In this document: positions 1 to 9,691 of the stretch, piece after piece
Layout: the number at the start of each line of letters is the position of its first letter
Position numbering within the stretch: position 1 is the stretch's first letter
Assembly: GCA_905182855.1 (NCBI GenBank)
Contig: CAJJDA010000004.1
Location: 1 to 64,000 of the forward strand
From: a gamma proteobacterium HTCC2207
GTDB taxonomy: Bacteria > Pseudomonadota > Gammaproteobacteria > Pseudomonadales > Porticoccaceae
DNA length: 64,000 nt
Reading direction: 5' to 3'
Made by a program: the position numbers and the translations under genes
The notes under the pieces: generated by a model
What the model was told of the DNA's origin: nothing
Database searches by the model: none
Seen by the model: the letters and a program-made list of their open reading frames with translations, nothing else

Positions 1-40
1 GAGTGTTATTCAAAGATCATACGCAATCGTAGGCCCCAAG

Positions 41-511
41 TTGAAAACAGCACCGGACATAGAGGCTATTGATATGTTCTGGGCAAAAGCCGTTGCGCAA
101 AACCCCTCATTGGAACGGGATCACCAAGTGAGATGGATCGGTCTCGACGAAGAGACCACAGCACAGATAATCAGGTTCATTCAGTCGGGCGAAAAGACCG
201 CGACGTTTACCTTGCCATGGGTCAATAGCTTTCACAAATGGCCTGATGGCTATCCCGGGCTTCCTATTATTCTTATGTCCTGCAAAGGTGAACCTCTTCT
301 GGTGGTTCAAATAACAGAGGTTCTTGAGACAACCTTTGGGGCAGTAGATTATTCCGTCACCGGCTTGGATGGGCCGCCAGTCAGAGAAACCGATATATGG
401 CTTGCGCTGCACACTCAATACTGGAACGAAATACTCGAAGACCTAGACTTGCAATGCACGAAGGATATGCCAGTGCTGGTAGAGAAATTTGCCGTAAGGT
501 ATCCGCTCTAA
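41..511 (+). CDS. ASCH domain protein
   Basis: A stand-alone ASCH domain protein, a PUA-like fold usually linked to RNA binding or nucleoside chemistry. The sequence shows the ASCH-type motif SGEKTATFTL at residues 49-58, followed by a beta-rich stretch (ILMSCKGEPLLVVQITEV), and the 156 aa length suits a single-domain member. The frame opens with TTG at 41. An in-frame ATG at 74 (MFWAKAV) lies before the domain and may be the true start, since no clear ribosome site precedes the TTG. Some relatives (YqfB type) are small amidohydrolases, but I cannot assign catalytic residues here, so the substrate is unknown. Upstream context is outside the window, and the next gene is on the other strand. 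Confidence 0.72.
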   Translation: MKTAPDIEAIDMFWAKAVAQNPSLERDHQVRWIGLDEETTAQIIRFIQSGEKTATFTLPWVNSFHKWPDGYPGLPIILMSCKGEPLLVVQITEVLETTFGAVDYSVTGLDGPPVRETDIWLALHTQYWNEILEDLDLQCTKDMPVLVEKFAVRYPL

Positions 512-822
512 CAACATCGCAATGCGTTGCCGCAAAATAGAGTTCATATCATGGACTGTTAATGATAAAAATCTATGCTGCTCTAGAAACTGAACTAGCC
601 TATATTTTTATGCCGAGAACTTAAGTATCGAACCATGAAACGGCTTTTTTTATTTGCCGATTCATTCATCGTCGATTCTAACCAGTGATTTTCTCGGATA
701 CCCCCCAAATTGTCCCCTGTCGCCTTAGATGGTTCAGGACTGATCTACGTCAAAACTAGACTTTTCTAGATGATGCTGAAAAATATATAGGTCTATAGAT
801 ACTATCGGTCTGTGATAGGGAC
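512..822. other. Intergenic region without a recognised gene
   Basis: A stretch of about 310 bases between the ASCH gene and the end of pyrF. It is AT-rich with several short stops in all frames. I see a small inverted repeat (CTAGActttTCTAG near 760) but no convincing hairpin followed by a T-run and no RNA gene. Confidence 0.5.
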
Positions 823-1530
823 TTATACCTTGTGATCGATGGATTCGTTAATCTGACGCAGTGTTTCTAATGGATTTTCTGACTGCGTAATAGGTCTGCC
901 AATCACCAGATAGTCACTTCCCAGAGCAACGGCATCCGCAGGGCTAACAATCCGGCGCTGATCGTCAGCAACACTTGCCGCCAAGCGTATGCCAGGGGTA
1001 ACTAGCTTAAAGTCAGCGCCTAGACTGGCTTTAAGTACCTCAGCTTCTTGAGCAGAGCAGACGACACCATCGAGACCACATTTTTGACTGAGTTGAGCCA
1101 GATGCATTACCTGCTCACCCGGACTGCGCGGCACACCAACCTCCAATAAATCAGCCTCGTCCATACTGGTTAGCACGGTGACTGCAATTAGCTGCATGGC
1201 CCCGCCCTGCTCGTCCAGCGCTTCCTTAGCCGCTGTCATCATGCGACGGCCCCCAGAGGCATGCACGTTAGCCATCCATGCGCCCAGTTCAGCCGCTGCC
1301 TTTATGGCCTTGGCCACGGTATTGGGGATATCATGGAATTTAAGATCGAGGAATACATCGAAGTTGCGGTCGACCAGCGCCTGAACTAACTCTGGTCCAG
1401 CTGCCGTAAAAAGCTCTTTACCCACCTTGAGCCTACACTGGGAGGGATCTATTTGATCTGCAAACGATAGCGCAGCGTGCTGATTATTAAAATCTAGAGC
1501 GACAATCACACGAGAGGTTGAAGCAGTCAT
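823..1530 (-). CDS. pyrF: Orotidine 5'-phosphate decarboxylase
   Basis: Cytosolic enzyme of de novo pyrimidine synthesis that decarboxylates orotidine monophosphate to UMP. The TIM-barrel protein (235 aa, the usual length) has the catalytic signature [10 protein letters not shown] around residues 62-71, the N-terminal strand IVALDFNN with the substrate-binding aspartate, and the phosphate-binding end VTPGIR and VIGRPIT. It begins 7 bp after the lapA stop on the same strand, so the two are probably co-transcribed. This matches the lapA-lapB-pyrF order of many gammaproteobacteria except that lapB is absent here. The reading frame is intact and identification is firm. Confidence 0.96.
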   Translation of the reverse strand: MTASTSRVIVALDFNNQHAALSFADQIDPSQCRLKVGKELFTAAGPELVQALVDRNFDVFLDLKFHDIPNTVAKAIKAAAELGAWMANVHASGGRRMMTAAKEALDEQGGAMQLIAVTVLTSMDEADLLEVGVPRSPGEQVMHLAQLSQKCGLDGVVCSAQEAEVLKASLGADFKLVTPGIRLAASVADDQRRIVSPADAVALGSDYLVIGRPITQSENPLETLRQINESIDHKV

Positions 1531-1537
1531 ATATTGG

Positions 1538-1786
1538 CTAATCCTTGGTGATGGCGCGAGCCAACTTTCGTCGATAGGAGCCGATAATTAAGGCGCTGGA
1601 AAAAAGACCCAGCACAGTACCTGCGGCTAGAAAAATAATAAGCCACAGCCCCAAACTTATTTCAGGGCTATTGATGAGTACAAAATTGACGCTAAGGGGC
1701 ACACTGTTCTTCAGGGCGAAGACGGCGCCCAATAGAACCAGAGCCAGAAATAATATGCCTTTTAGCAATAACCATAGAGCCCGCAT
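1538..1786 (-). CDS. lapA: LapA family (DUF1049) inner-membrane protein
   Basis: Small inner-membrane protein of the LapA/YciS family, which in Escherichia coli partners LapB in controlling lipopolysaccharide synthesis. The 82 aa sequence shows two hydrophobic segments (roughly residues 4-24 and 43-67) separated by a short loop with the family pattern F(A)[12 protein letters not shown], and a basic C-terminal tail ([10 protein letters not shown]). It starts at ATG 1786 and runs into pyrF 7 bp later. In E. coli lapB lies between lapA and pyrF. Here no TPR-type lapB is present, so a lapB homologue would have to be elsewhere. The region upstream to 1955 is a divergent promoter region shared with the SIMPL gene. 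Confidence 0.82.
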   Translation of the reverse strand: MRALWLLLKGILFLALVLLGAVFALKNSVPLSVNFVLINSPEISLGLWLIIFLAAGTVLGLFSSALIIGSYRRKLARAITKD

Positions 1787-1955
1787 TAACGCCTCCGCAT
1801 TATAATATTATCAGTGACCGACATTGTACCTGCTGACAATAGCTCGATCCAAATTACAGGCTGTTTTTGTTAATAATCCCCGCTTTGCTTGATCGGTGCT
1901 AAGCTTGAAGAGGACTGTAACAAACTTTACCACGACCGATAAGGAAGTATCTGTG

Positions 1956-2672
1956 ATGAAAAGCCTGCCACTCGCCATTTGTGCCATCGCGTTTATGCTA
2001 AGCTCGCTTAGCACCCAGACGCAGGCATTAGATAGAACTATTATTACATCGGGAACTGGGGAGGTATCTGCTGAGCCCAATATGGCTGAGATCAATCTGC
2101 AACTAGAAGCCATTAATCTTGACGGTAACAGAGCAAAGTCTGATGTCGATAAACGGGTTAATCGTTTTTTAAGCGCGATTAAACGTCTCGATCTAGACGA
2201 CAGCAGCGTGATTGCCTCAACGTTGCAACTTAATCCCAACTACGAATATCGCAATCAGGCCCGCGTGTTTATAGGTTATCGCGCCTCGCGGAATGTTACT
2301 GTTACCCTCGAAAAATTAGATCTTCTCAATCAGCTAATGGACATTGCTCTAGACTCAGGTATCGATCAAATAGGCCATGTTCAGTTTAAGGTAACTGACG
2401 AGGATAAATACCAGCGCCTAGCTCAGCAGCTTGCCATAGCCGATTCTAAGAAAAAGGCCGCTAGATTAGCCACGGCCTATGGCGCCACCCTGGGGCCCGT
2501 AGCACAAATCCAATATCAGGGCGCAGCAACCCACTTACCTGAAGCCCAATTTAGAATGCAGAGCATGAGCCGCAGCGCCATGCAAGACCAGGCTCCCGGG
2601 AAATACCTTCATGATCAGCTTAGATTTAGTGACCACATCAACGTTATATTTGAATTAATCATCGACAATTGA
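1956..2672 (+). CDS. SIMPL (DUF541) domain periplasmic protein
   Basis: Exported SIMPL-domain protein of unknown molecular role, related to bacterial Oxidative-Stress-Defence-type (YggE-like) proteins. I set the start at ATG 1956, not 1896, because it has the ribosome site AAGGAAG 9 bp upstream and opens a signal peptide (MKSLPLAICAIAF...TQA). After cleavage the family hallmark appears: ITSGTGEVSAEPN, the conserved metal- or ligand-like strand seen at the front of SIMPL proteins, then the alternating helices and strands and the C-terminal region VIFELI. Mature length of about 214 aa is typical. It stands alone, ends at a bidirectional terminator, and is divergent from lapA-pyrF. Confidence 0.82.
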   Translation: MKSLPLAICAIAFMLSSLSTQTQALDRTIITSGTGEVSAEPNMAEINLQLEAINLDGNRAKSDVDKRVNRFLSAIKRLDLDDSSVIASTLQLNPNYEYRNQARVFIGYRASRNVTVTLEKLDLLNQLMDIALDSGIDQIGHVQFKVTDEDKYQRLAQQLAIADSKKKAARLATAYGATLGPVAQIQYQGAATHLPEAQFRMQSMSRSAMQDQAPGKYLHDQLRFSDHINVIFELIIDN

Positions 2673-2706
2673 TCGGTTGGCAGCGACGGATTAAAATACA
2701 GGCAAC

Positions 2707-2743
2707 AAAAAAACGCCACAGAGGTTCCCCATGGCGTTTTTTT
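2707..2743. terminator. Bidirectional rho-independent terminator
   Basis: A-run, AACGCCA stem, 13-base loop, TGGCGTT stem, T-run. It works in both directions: after the SIMPL gene on the plus strand and after rpmE on the minus strand. Confidence 0.88.
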
Positions 2744-2765
2744 CATACCGTCCAACAAACTACAC

Positions 2766-3086
2766 TTAGCTTGCGTCTGGCGTCTCTGTCACTTCAACAG
2801 CGGCTTCTGGAGCAACTTCAACAGCGGCTTCTGGAGCAACTTCAACAGCGGCTTCTGGAGCAACTTCAACAGCGGCTTCCTTCTTAGCAGCACCGAAGCG
2901 CTTGTTAAAGCGATCGATTCGACCACCCGTATCGGCAACTTTCTGCTTGCCGGTATAAAACGGATGACATGCCGAACAAACATCCAAGTAGATGCTCTCA
3001 GCGCGTGTTGAACCAACTGTAATAACATTGCCGCAACTACAGGTAGCCACTAGTTCGTTATAATTTGGGTGAATCTCAGTTTTCAT
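2766..3086 (-). CDS. rpmE: Ribosomal protein bL31 with repeat-extended C-terminal tail
   Basis: Ribosomal protein L31 of the zinc-binding (C+) type, part of the 50S subunit at the subunit interface. The start is the second methionine of [10 protein letters not shown], giving the usual N-terminus; the track start at 3113 would add non-family residues. Zinc ligands are visible as CSCG near residue 16 and CSAC near residue 37, and the family end [16 protein letters not shown] is complete. Beyond it an unusual tail of about 37 residues consists of repeated AAVEVAPE units ending in TETPDAS, encoded by a 24-bp tandem repeat. The gene stands alone between a bidirectional terminator and the divergent priA promoter region. 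Confidence 0.93.
   Translation of the reverse strand: MKTEIHPNYNELVATCSCGNVITVGSTRAESIYLDVCSACHPFYTGKQKVADTGGRIDRFNKRFGAAKKEAAVEVAPEAAVEVAPEAAVEVAPEAAVEVTETPDAS
2793..2879 (-). repeat. 24-bp tandem repeat within rpmE
   Basis: Three perfect copies of TTCAACAGCGGCTTCTGGAG(CAAC) plus a 15-base partial copy. The period is a multiple of three, so it encodes tandem AAVEVAPE octapeptides in the tail of L31 without breaking the frame. Confidence 0.95.
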
Positions 3087-3252
3087 CATATACTCCAATT
3101 CGCGAGCCGCCACCCTGTCATTGAACTGGTAAACTACTTATCAATCGCTAACAATAAGTATCACAGTTCCCGCAAAGCACGGTAGGCCATTTCCAAAGAG
3201 CGCGGATTCTAGCAGACATTAACCTGGTTACAAAAGGAATTCTCATATTTTT

Positions 3253-5473
3253 ATGGCTGATCTAACGCCTGTAATTGTCCGCGTTGCGGTGCCCTCACCA
3301 CTGCGCCGACTGTTTGACTATTTGGTACCGGCCGAGATGGTCACGGATGCGCCGCCAAGCGCCCTGCAACCGGGCTGTCGAGTCAGGGTAACCTTTGGTC
3401 GTCGAGAGGTCACTGGCCTGATTATTGAATGCGCTGACACCAGTACCTTCGCGCTTGAAAAACTCAAACCTGTCACCCAACTCATTGATGTAGAGCCTCT
3501 CCTGCCGGCCTCGTTGTTTCGTCTGTTTATCTGGGCTTCACGGTATTATCAGCATCCCATTGGCGATGCTTTGTTTAGCACCCTACCAACGCTGTTACGC
3601 AAAGGTGCTTTGCCCCCAGAACAGGGCCAGAAATGCTGGCAGTTGAGCACGTTCGGTAAAGGCTTGGGGCCAGACTCGCTGAAGCAGGCGCCCAAACAGC
3701 GAGCCGTAATAGATAAGCTGTTGGCCGAGGGTGTCGTCAGTGACGAACAGCTTGTCGCGTTGTTTTCTCGCGCTGTATTGAAACCGCTGGAAGAGAAGCT
3801 ACTGATAGAGTCTTCGATCCAGTGCATACCTGAGGTTGCATTGGATAAACTGCTCAGGCAGGACAATCTCACATTGTACCCATCACAAAAACAGGCATTA
3901 GAGGCTATTGATCACCACCACTTTAACTGCTCATTGCTGGATGGTGTGACCGGAAGCGGCAAAACCGAGATTTACCTGCAGTCGATAGAGAAAACCTTAC
4001 GCTATGAACGCCAGGCTCTGGTGCTTATTCCAGAGATAAGCCTGACCCCTCAGACTGAGAAACGCTTTCGCGATCGCTTTCATGTTCCGATAGTGACGTT
4101 ACATTCGGGGCTGACAGACAAACAGCGACTAAATGCTTGGATGCAGGCGCGTTCCGGGCAAGCGAAAATTATTCTTGGCACTAGATCGGCGATATTTACG
4201 CCACTGAAAGCACCCGGCCTGATTATTCTTGACGAGGAGCATGACCCAGTCCTACAAACAGCAGGAAGGATTTCGATATTCGGCAAGGGATCTCGCGGTA
4301 ATTCGTGCGCAACAGGAACATATTCCCATCATTCTGGGTTCTGCTACGCCATCGCTAGAATCATTAAATAACTGCCATGCAGGTCGTTACCAACATCTGG
4401 TGCTCAGCACTCGGGCCGGCAATGCAGTGCAGCCTGACTGGCAGGTTATCGACTTAAAAACCGAGCGCTCCAATGCAGGGATAGCCGCCACCACGCTGAT
4501 GGCCATTGATCAGACATTGAAAAACAACCATCAGGTATTGGTATTCCTAAACCGCCGGGGTTTTGCCCCAGCCATGCTGTGCCATCAATGTGGCTGGACG
4601 GCAGAATGCCAGCACTGTGATTCAAGACTGACAGTGCATCGCGCGCGCGGTAGGCTAATTTGTCATCACTGCGATTTTCAGCAACGCGTCCCGCAGCAAT
4701 GCCCCAGTTGTCGTAGTCGCGAGCTGATTGCCGCAGGCGAAGGTACCGAACGCAGCGAGGCCTTTTTACAGCAATATTTTCCAGATACTACCGTCTTGCG
4801 GGTAGACCGTGACAGTACGCGCAAAAAAGGGGCTATGCAGGAAGTCTTTAATACCGCTGACAGTGGTGAGTCGTGCATTTTGGTCGGCACGCAGATGTTG
4901 GCCAAGGGTCATCATTTTGAAAACGTCACCTTGGTCGCAGTGCTGGACGCTGACAGCGGGTTATTTAGCCCCGACTTTCGCAGCCATGAACGCATGGGGC
5001 AGTTATTAACACAGGTAGCGGGGCGAAGTGGCAGAGGCATCGCGAGAGGACGCGTAATTGTACAAACCCATCAACCCGACCACCCATTGCTGGCGCTATT
5101 AATTAGTCAGGGTTACGGGCATTTTGCCCGCCAGTTACTGCCCCAAAGAGAGCTTTCGCAACTACCACCTTTTCGGCATATGTCTGTTATCAGGGCTGAA
5201 TCTCACCGCCCCGATGAAGCCGACGCTTTCCTGCGATTGGCTCGCAAGATCGCGGAGAAACTGCAGGTGCCAACCCCTGCCTTGAACTATCTGGGTCCAC
5301 TGCCTGCACTGATGGAGAAGCGCGCTGGGCGATTTAGATATGTACTGCGGATTGATGCCGATCAGCGGCCTGCGCTGCAAGTATTACTGTCCGCTGTGGC
5401 TGTCGAGCTGGAGAATCATAAAGACTCTCGGCGCGTGCGTTGGTCGATTGACGTAGATCCCCAAGAGCTATGA
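3253..5473 (+). CDS. priA: Primosomal protein N' (replication restart helicase PriA), frameshifted in this sequence
   Basis: PriA is the 3'-to-5' DNA helicase that reloads the replisome at collapsed forks. The N-terminal frame (3253-4371) carries the 3'-DNA-binding domain, the Walker A motif GVTGSGKTEIY near residue 230, and ends in DEEHD. The second frame (4229-5473) resumes exactly with SYKQQEGFRYSARDLA and holds the zinc-binding cysteines (CHQCGW, CQHC, CHHC, CPSC) and helicase motifs V-VI (GTQMLAKGHHF, QVAGRSGRG). The join needs removal of one base near 4247-4250. The joined product is about 739 aa, the usual PriA length. Because both sides are perfect family matches and priA is important for growth, an insertion error in the sequence is more likely than a pseudogene. 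Confidence 0.93.
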
Positions 5474-5545
5474 AAAAATGCAACAAGTGCTTTAGGTCAT
5501 TCGCTGGTTCACCTACAATTCAAGTTCTGACTAGGAAAATGCTAT

Positions 5546-6079
5546 ATGGCTCGAGATCACGCAAAAAAATCTGCAACCCGCTACCCTAAACAGTCAACAA
5601 TTAGACCGCCATCATCGAAACCGGCGTTTATTTCAGGTTTGATTGTCGGTGCTCTGTGTATGCATTTCGTACCCGCATTACTCGAACCGAAACCTAGCGA
5701 CGCGATCACTAAAGCTGACCCTCAGGATGGATCTAAGCTCTCGGGTCTGAAATTTGATTTTTATACTCTGCTTAAAGATTCGGAGATTATTGTCCCGGAC
5801 GGTAATCAATCAATCGAGAGTAAAAATCAGCCCGAAACAGACTATACATACCTACTGCAAGCGGGCTCTTTTAGAAACCCGAGGGACGCGGAAAGTCTCA
5901 AAATTCAGTTACTATTACTTAACCTTACCGCAGATATTGAGACCTTTGAACTGGATACGGGTGAGACTGTCAATCGCGTTCTGGTTGGGCCTTTCGCAAG
6001 CAGGGCCAAAACCGCCTCAGCGAAAACAAAACTGGCTGGAAATAATATCAACAGCATCTTATTGAAGCGTAAGCTTTAG
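5546..6079 (+). CDS. ftsN: SPOR-domain, FtsN-like cell division protein
   Basis: Single-pass inner-membrane protein with a periplasmic SPOR domain, probably the divisome protein FtsN that binds denuded septal peptidoglycan and activates septal synthesis. The short basic cytoplasmic N-terminus (residues 1-27) is followed by a membrane helix (AFISGLIVGALCMHFVPALL), a linker, and a SPOR domain from about residue 98 with the family opening YLLQAGSFRNPRDAESLK and closing NRVLVGPFASR...A. At 177 aa it is shorter than E. coli FtsN, mainly in the linker. Position directly after priA fits the priA-(argS)-ftsN order in gammaproteobacteria. The short essential N-terminal region of FtsN cannot be recognised with certainty, so another SPOR protein is possible. 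Confidence 0.7.
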   Translation: MARDHAKKSATRYPKQSTIRPPSSKPAFISGLIVGALCMHFVPALLEPKPSDAITKADPQDGSKLSGLKFDFYTLLKDSEIIVPDGNQSIESKNQPETDYTYLLQAGSFRNPRDAESLKIQLLLLNLTADIETFELDTGETVNRVLVGPFASRAKTASAKTKLAGNNINSILLKRKL

Positions 6080-6149
6080 GCCGAGGTGCGCTCTGGGCCG
6101 AGCATGTTCAACACTATCGCCATCTTCGCAACAGCGGCCTCAGGTCTGT

Positions 6150-7497
6150 CTATAAATAGGCGTCGTATTCCATTAAGGTGACACGGCTATCGAATTCATG
6201 CTTTTCCATGCGCTTGGACATGGCAAAGGTTCGCTGCAGTTCCTCGCCCAGATAGTCGCGAACAAACACTGACTTTTCAAAGATAGCCAAGGCATCATTC
6301 CAAAACTGTGGCAACACCGCTTCGGCATCACCGGCGTCACCCACCACCGGGGCGGGCGCAGTCAGTTTATTTTCAATCCCGTAAAGCGCCCCCGCCAGCA
6401 TTGCTGCCACAGTCAAATAGACGTTGGCATCAGCCCCAGCAACGCGGTGCTCAATGCGCATCGCGTTATTGTCACCCCCAGGAATACGGATCGCTGTGGT
6501 ACGATTTTCGTAGCCCCAATTAGGTGCCAGCGGCGCATAGCAACCTGGCACCATCCGACGATAGGAATTAATATTGGGCGCAAAAATAGCCATGCTCTGG
6601 GACATTGTATCTAGGCAGCCAGCCACTGCATGCTTCAGCAGGTCTGAGCCTGTTTCAGTACCATCGGCAAAAACATTATTTCCATCGGCGTCTATCAGGC
6701 TAAAGTGGATGTGCATACCATTACCCACCTGCTCGGCAAAGGGTTTGGCCATGAACGTGGCCACCCGATTGTGGCTACGTGTCACACTGCGAATAGCCCG
6801 TTTTAACATGCTACTCTGATCACAGGCACGCATCGCGCAATCTTGATGGTAGAGGTTAATCTCAAACTGGGAGGGTCCAAATTCGGAAATCAATGTGTCT
6901 ACGGGCAGGTTTTGGATTTTAGCCGTATCAGTAATGGCATCCATTAAGGGTGCAGCCTCACGCATTACATCAACGCTGTAGGCCTGACCACCCAATGACG
7001 AACTACCATTGATTGCCAGCTGACTATGCTGCGGCTGACCAAATTTATCCGCCTCTAACTCAAACAGATGGAACTCCATCTCACTGGCCACGACGGGCCG
7101 AAGTCCGAGTGCCGTGTAGCGATCCAATACAGTTTGCAGCACTACCCGCGAGTCACCTGCATAGGGCTCAGACCCATCAAAACTGCCCATTGAAATAATC
7201 ACCTGAGCGGTCGGTTTATCGGCCCAAGGCACTCGCGCAAGGGTTGTTGGATGCGCGGTACAGACACCGTCAGCATCACCGGTCTGCAGCACTAGCTCCT
7301 CCAAATCTCGACCCCAGCAATCAAGAGAACAGGTAGGTTTGAGGCATTTTATAATCCCCCTTAAACACCTTCGCTATCTGGTCTCTGGGCAACCATTTGC
7401 CGCGCTGTATGCCATTGAGGTCATGTAAAAGTACCTCGAACATTTCGATATCTGGGTTATCATGCAAAAATTGATCAAGCGTTTCTGAGGCTGTCAT
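6150..7497 (-). CDS. Glutamine synthetase family protein (gamma-glutamylpolyamine synthetase-like), frameshifted
   Basis: ATP-dependent ligase of the glutamine synthetase fold, most like PuuA-type enzymes that gamma-glutamylate putrescine or related amines. The intact frame (6150-7304) holds the GS catalytic core: VASEMEFHLFELE, GPSQFEINLYH, NGMHIHFSL and NRTTAIRIPGGDNNAMRIEHR. The N-terminal beta-grasp part lies just upstream in another frame: from ATG at 7497 the sequence reads MTASETLDQFLHDN ... KMPQTY, then after about 7326 the frame slips and continues DCWGRDLEELVLQTGD. Removing one base near 7326 gives a normal 448-residue enzyme. A class III aminotransferase two genes away supports a polyamine or amino-acid catabolic role; the substrate is not decidable from sequence. 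Confidence 0.8.
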
Positions 7498-7575
7498 CGA
7501 CTCTGTTCTCTAAGGTTTCTCTGGTGTACAGTATCTCATCTAAAACAAGAATAAATATCTTTTGGATCTATGCAC

Positions 7576-7608
7576 TACCCTTAGAGGGTATTTTCTGAAG
7601 TACCCTCT
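7576..7608. promoter_or_regulatory. TACCCT repeat cluster in divergent promoter region
   Basis: Three copies of the hexamer TACCCT in alternating orientation within 33 bp: TACCCT at 7576, AGGGTA ending at 7590, TACCCT at 7601. The last two form an 8-bp inverted repeat, AGAGGGTA-N10-TACCCTCT. It lies between the divergent glutamine synthetase-like gene and the amidohydrolase, as an operator would. A related half-site (AGTACCCTCT, 9764) lies before the aminotransferase gene. Confidence 0.45.
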
Positions 7609-7652
7609 GCAGTAGTTTCGCGGCCCATTTAACGATAAGTGAGTTGTCCCAG

Positions 7653-9641
7653 ATGAATACTAGACTACTGCTACTCATCATGACCGCGCTCAGCGGCTGT
7701 TCAGACCATCAAAATCACTATGCCGATCAGATTTTTAAGGCGGGTGTTGTCTATACCGCTGACAGCGATCAGTCTGTGGCTACGGCTATTGCCATTCTTG
7801 GCGATAAAGTCATCTATGTTGGCACTGATGACTCTATGAATGGTTTTATTGGGCCAAAAACCCAGATCACCGATCTACAGGGAAGGATGATCGTTCCCGG
7901 CCTCCATGATGTCCACATCCACCTACCCGGTATTATTGCCAGCGACGGGTGCGATCTAGACAGTGAACCCCTTGCTCTGGCCGCGCTAGTGCCGCGCCTG
8001 CGGCAGTGTATCGTTGACAGCCAACTGCCACCCGGCCAGTGGCTTTCGGTCGATCAATGGTCCTACACCCATGGTAATGACCGCTCAGAGGAATTTCCGA
8101 CGCTTCGGGCTGCCCTAGATGCAGCCTCCAAGCAGCATCCGATTATATTACTGGGAAATGATGGCCATCACAGCGCCGCCAACAGCGTTGCGCTTGCTCT
8201 GGCAACCGACAAAAACGGCCATCGCATCGGTCTCAATAGCGACACTCTTGCTAATCAGTTTGCTCAGTTTGGAGAACTTATTGGTGCCGATGCTACCGGC
8301 GAGCCCAATGGGTTAATTAATGAAGATGCTCGCAAACTCCTTAATGTGCCCAATCTATGGGGTTACCCCAAGATTGATGCAGTGTTAGCGGGTCGCATTG
8401 GCGAACGTTTAGCATCCGTAGGGATCACTTCTGTGCTAGATGCTGCGCTGACCGCAGACGATATCGAGGGTTTTGCTAGTGCAGCAGCCAATAATCCCCT
8501 GACTTGGCGTCTGTCGGCGGCATTTTATGTGGATGTTGACGACTATCGTTCAGCGCCTGATCGCACTATTGATGCGGAGGCGATAGTGGCGGATGTGCTG
8601 GCGGCACAAAAACACTATCAGGACGTGCCTAATCTCAGAGTCGACACCGCCAAGATATTTATTGACGGCGTGATTGAGGGCGACCCATTATCAGACCCTC
8701 CATCGCTACCGAACGCCGCAGTCCTCGATCACTATCTGCAACCGACCTTTGCCATTGACCCAGTCAGCGGTAAGACTGAGGTCACCGGTTATATCAATAC
8801 CGGTTCTGAAGCCTGTGTCGACGCGCGTAAAAAACGATTTGCCATCGATATGGACGCCTTTTCTCGAGACAATGGATTCTTACCAGAACGCTGCAAGCTC
8901 AGTAAAGGCGTCCTTGAGAAAGATGCGACGTTTTTATACGACTATACGCTGGCCCTATTCAGGGTCGGCATTAATGTCCATAGTCATGCGATTGGTGACC
9001 GCGCCGTCCGCTTTGCCTTAGATGCATTTGCCGCAGCCAGAAAAGCGAGCCCGCAATCACAGGCCACCTTATCCATCGCCCATGCACAGATTGTTCATCC
9101 AGATGATATCCCTCGATTTGGTGCGCTCAATGTCCATCCAGCTTTCACCTACGCTTGGATTGAGCCCGACATCGATTACCAGATGACTGTCTCTCCGTTT
9201 ATAGAACAAATCAAATCGGTGGAGGACCTTTTTGATCCACAGGGGTATGTCTACCAATTCAGCTATCCTGCCGCATCGATTAAAGCTGCCGGCGGTATTC
9301 TTACTGCCGGTAGCGACGCCCCAGTGGAAACTCGAGATCCGCGCCCCCTGTATAATCTTGAAAAAGCCGTAACCCGAAAAAATGATACTACGGGGTATAT
9401 TTATAACCCTAGAGAGCGCATTTCGGTTGCCGATGCATTGGACGCCTACACCATTAATGGCGCTATGGCCCTGGGTCAGAGCCAGCTCACCGGTTCTCTG
9501 GAAGTCGGTAAAAAAGCAGACTTTGTTATCCTCAGTACTGATTTATTAGCTCTTGAAGCAGCCGGCAAGGCCGATGAAATTTCTGATACCCAGATAGTCG
9601 CTACCTGGTTTGACGGCCGCCAGATCTACAGTGCCGACTGA
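7653..9641 (+). CDS. Exported amidohydrolase family lipoprotein (YtcJ-like)
   Basis: A metal-dependent amidohydrolase of the Amidohydro_3/YtcJ type, exported as a lipoprotein. I place the start at ATG 7653 because it opens a lipoprotein signal (MNTRLLLLIMTALSGC, lipobox LSGC); the track start at 7644 is an upstream TTG. The metal-binding HxH is visible in VPGLHDVHIHLPG near residue 86, further ligands in NVHSHAIGDRA and ISIAHAQ-like SIAHAQIVH, and the catalytic aspartate in TAGSDAPVE. A composite beta domain is formed by the first and last 60 residues (GKKADFVILSTD). The 662 aa length is normal. Substrate is unknown; members act on amides, ureas or N-acyl amino acids. It is divergent from the glutamine synthetase gene. 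Confidence 0.8.
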   Translation: MNTRLLLLIMTALSGCSDHQNHYADQIFKAGVVYTADSDQSVATAIAILGDKVIYVGTDDSMNGFIGPKTQITDLQGRMIVPGLHDVHIHLPGIIASDGCDLDSEPLALAALVPRLRQCIVDSQLPPGQWLSVDQWSYTHGNDRSEEFPTLRAALDAASKQHPIILLGNDGHHSAANSVALALATDKNGHRIGLNSDTLANQFAQFGELIGADATGEPNGLINEDARKLLNVPNLWGYPKIDAVLAGRIGERLASVGITSVLDAALTADDIEGFASAAANNPLTWRLSAAFYVDVDDYRSAPDRTIDAEAIVADVLAAQKHYQDVPNLRVDTAKIFIDGVIEGDPLSDPPSLPNAAVLDHYLQPTFAIDPVSGKTEVTGYINTGSEACVDARKKRFAIDMDAFSRDNGFLPERCKLSKGVLEKDATFLYDYTLALFRVGINVHSHAIGDRAVRFALDAFAAARKASPQSQATLSIAHAQIVHPDDIPRFGALNVHPAFTYAWIEPDIDYQMTVSPFIEQIKSVEDLFDPQGYVYQFSYPAASIKAAGGILTAGSDAPVETRDPRPLYNLEKAVTRKNDTTGYIYNPRERISVADALDAYTINGAMALGQSQLTGSLEVGKKADFVILSTDLLALEAAGKADEISDTQIVATWFDGRQIYSAD

Positions 9642-9655
9642 ACGGGGCACGGTGA

Positions 9656-9691
9656 CCTCCTTCTGCCAAAGATATTTGGCTAAAAAGGAGG
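9656..9691. other. Intergenic stem-loop
   Basis: Nested inverted repeat CCTCCTT / AAGGAGG enclosing GCCAAA-gata-TTTGGC. It follows the amidohydrolase stop by 14 bp but has no T-run after it, so it is not a standard terminator; it may be a processing site or attenuator-like hairpin in the leader of the aminotransferase gene. Confidence 0.45.

Noticed and set aside
1811-2239. 142-aa minus-strand ORF
   Set aside because: Entirely antisense to the signal peptide and domain of the SIMPL gene.
2669-2887. Plus-strand ORF with LLEQLQQR repeats
   Set aside because: Antisense shadow of the rpmE tandem repeat and terminator; no upstream signals.
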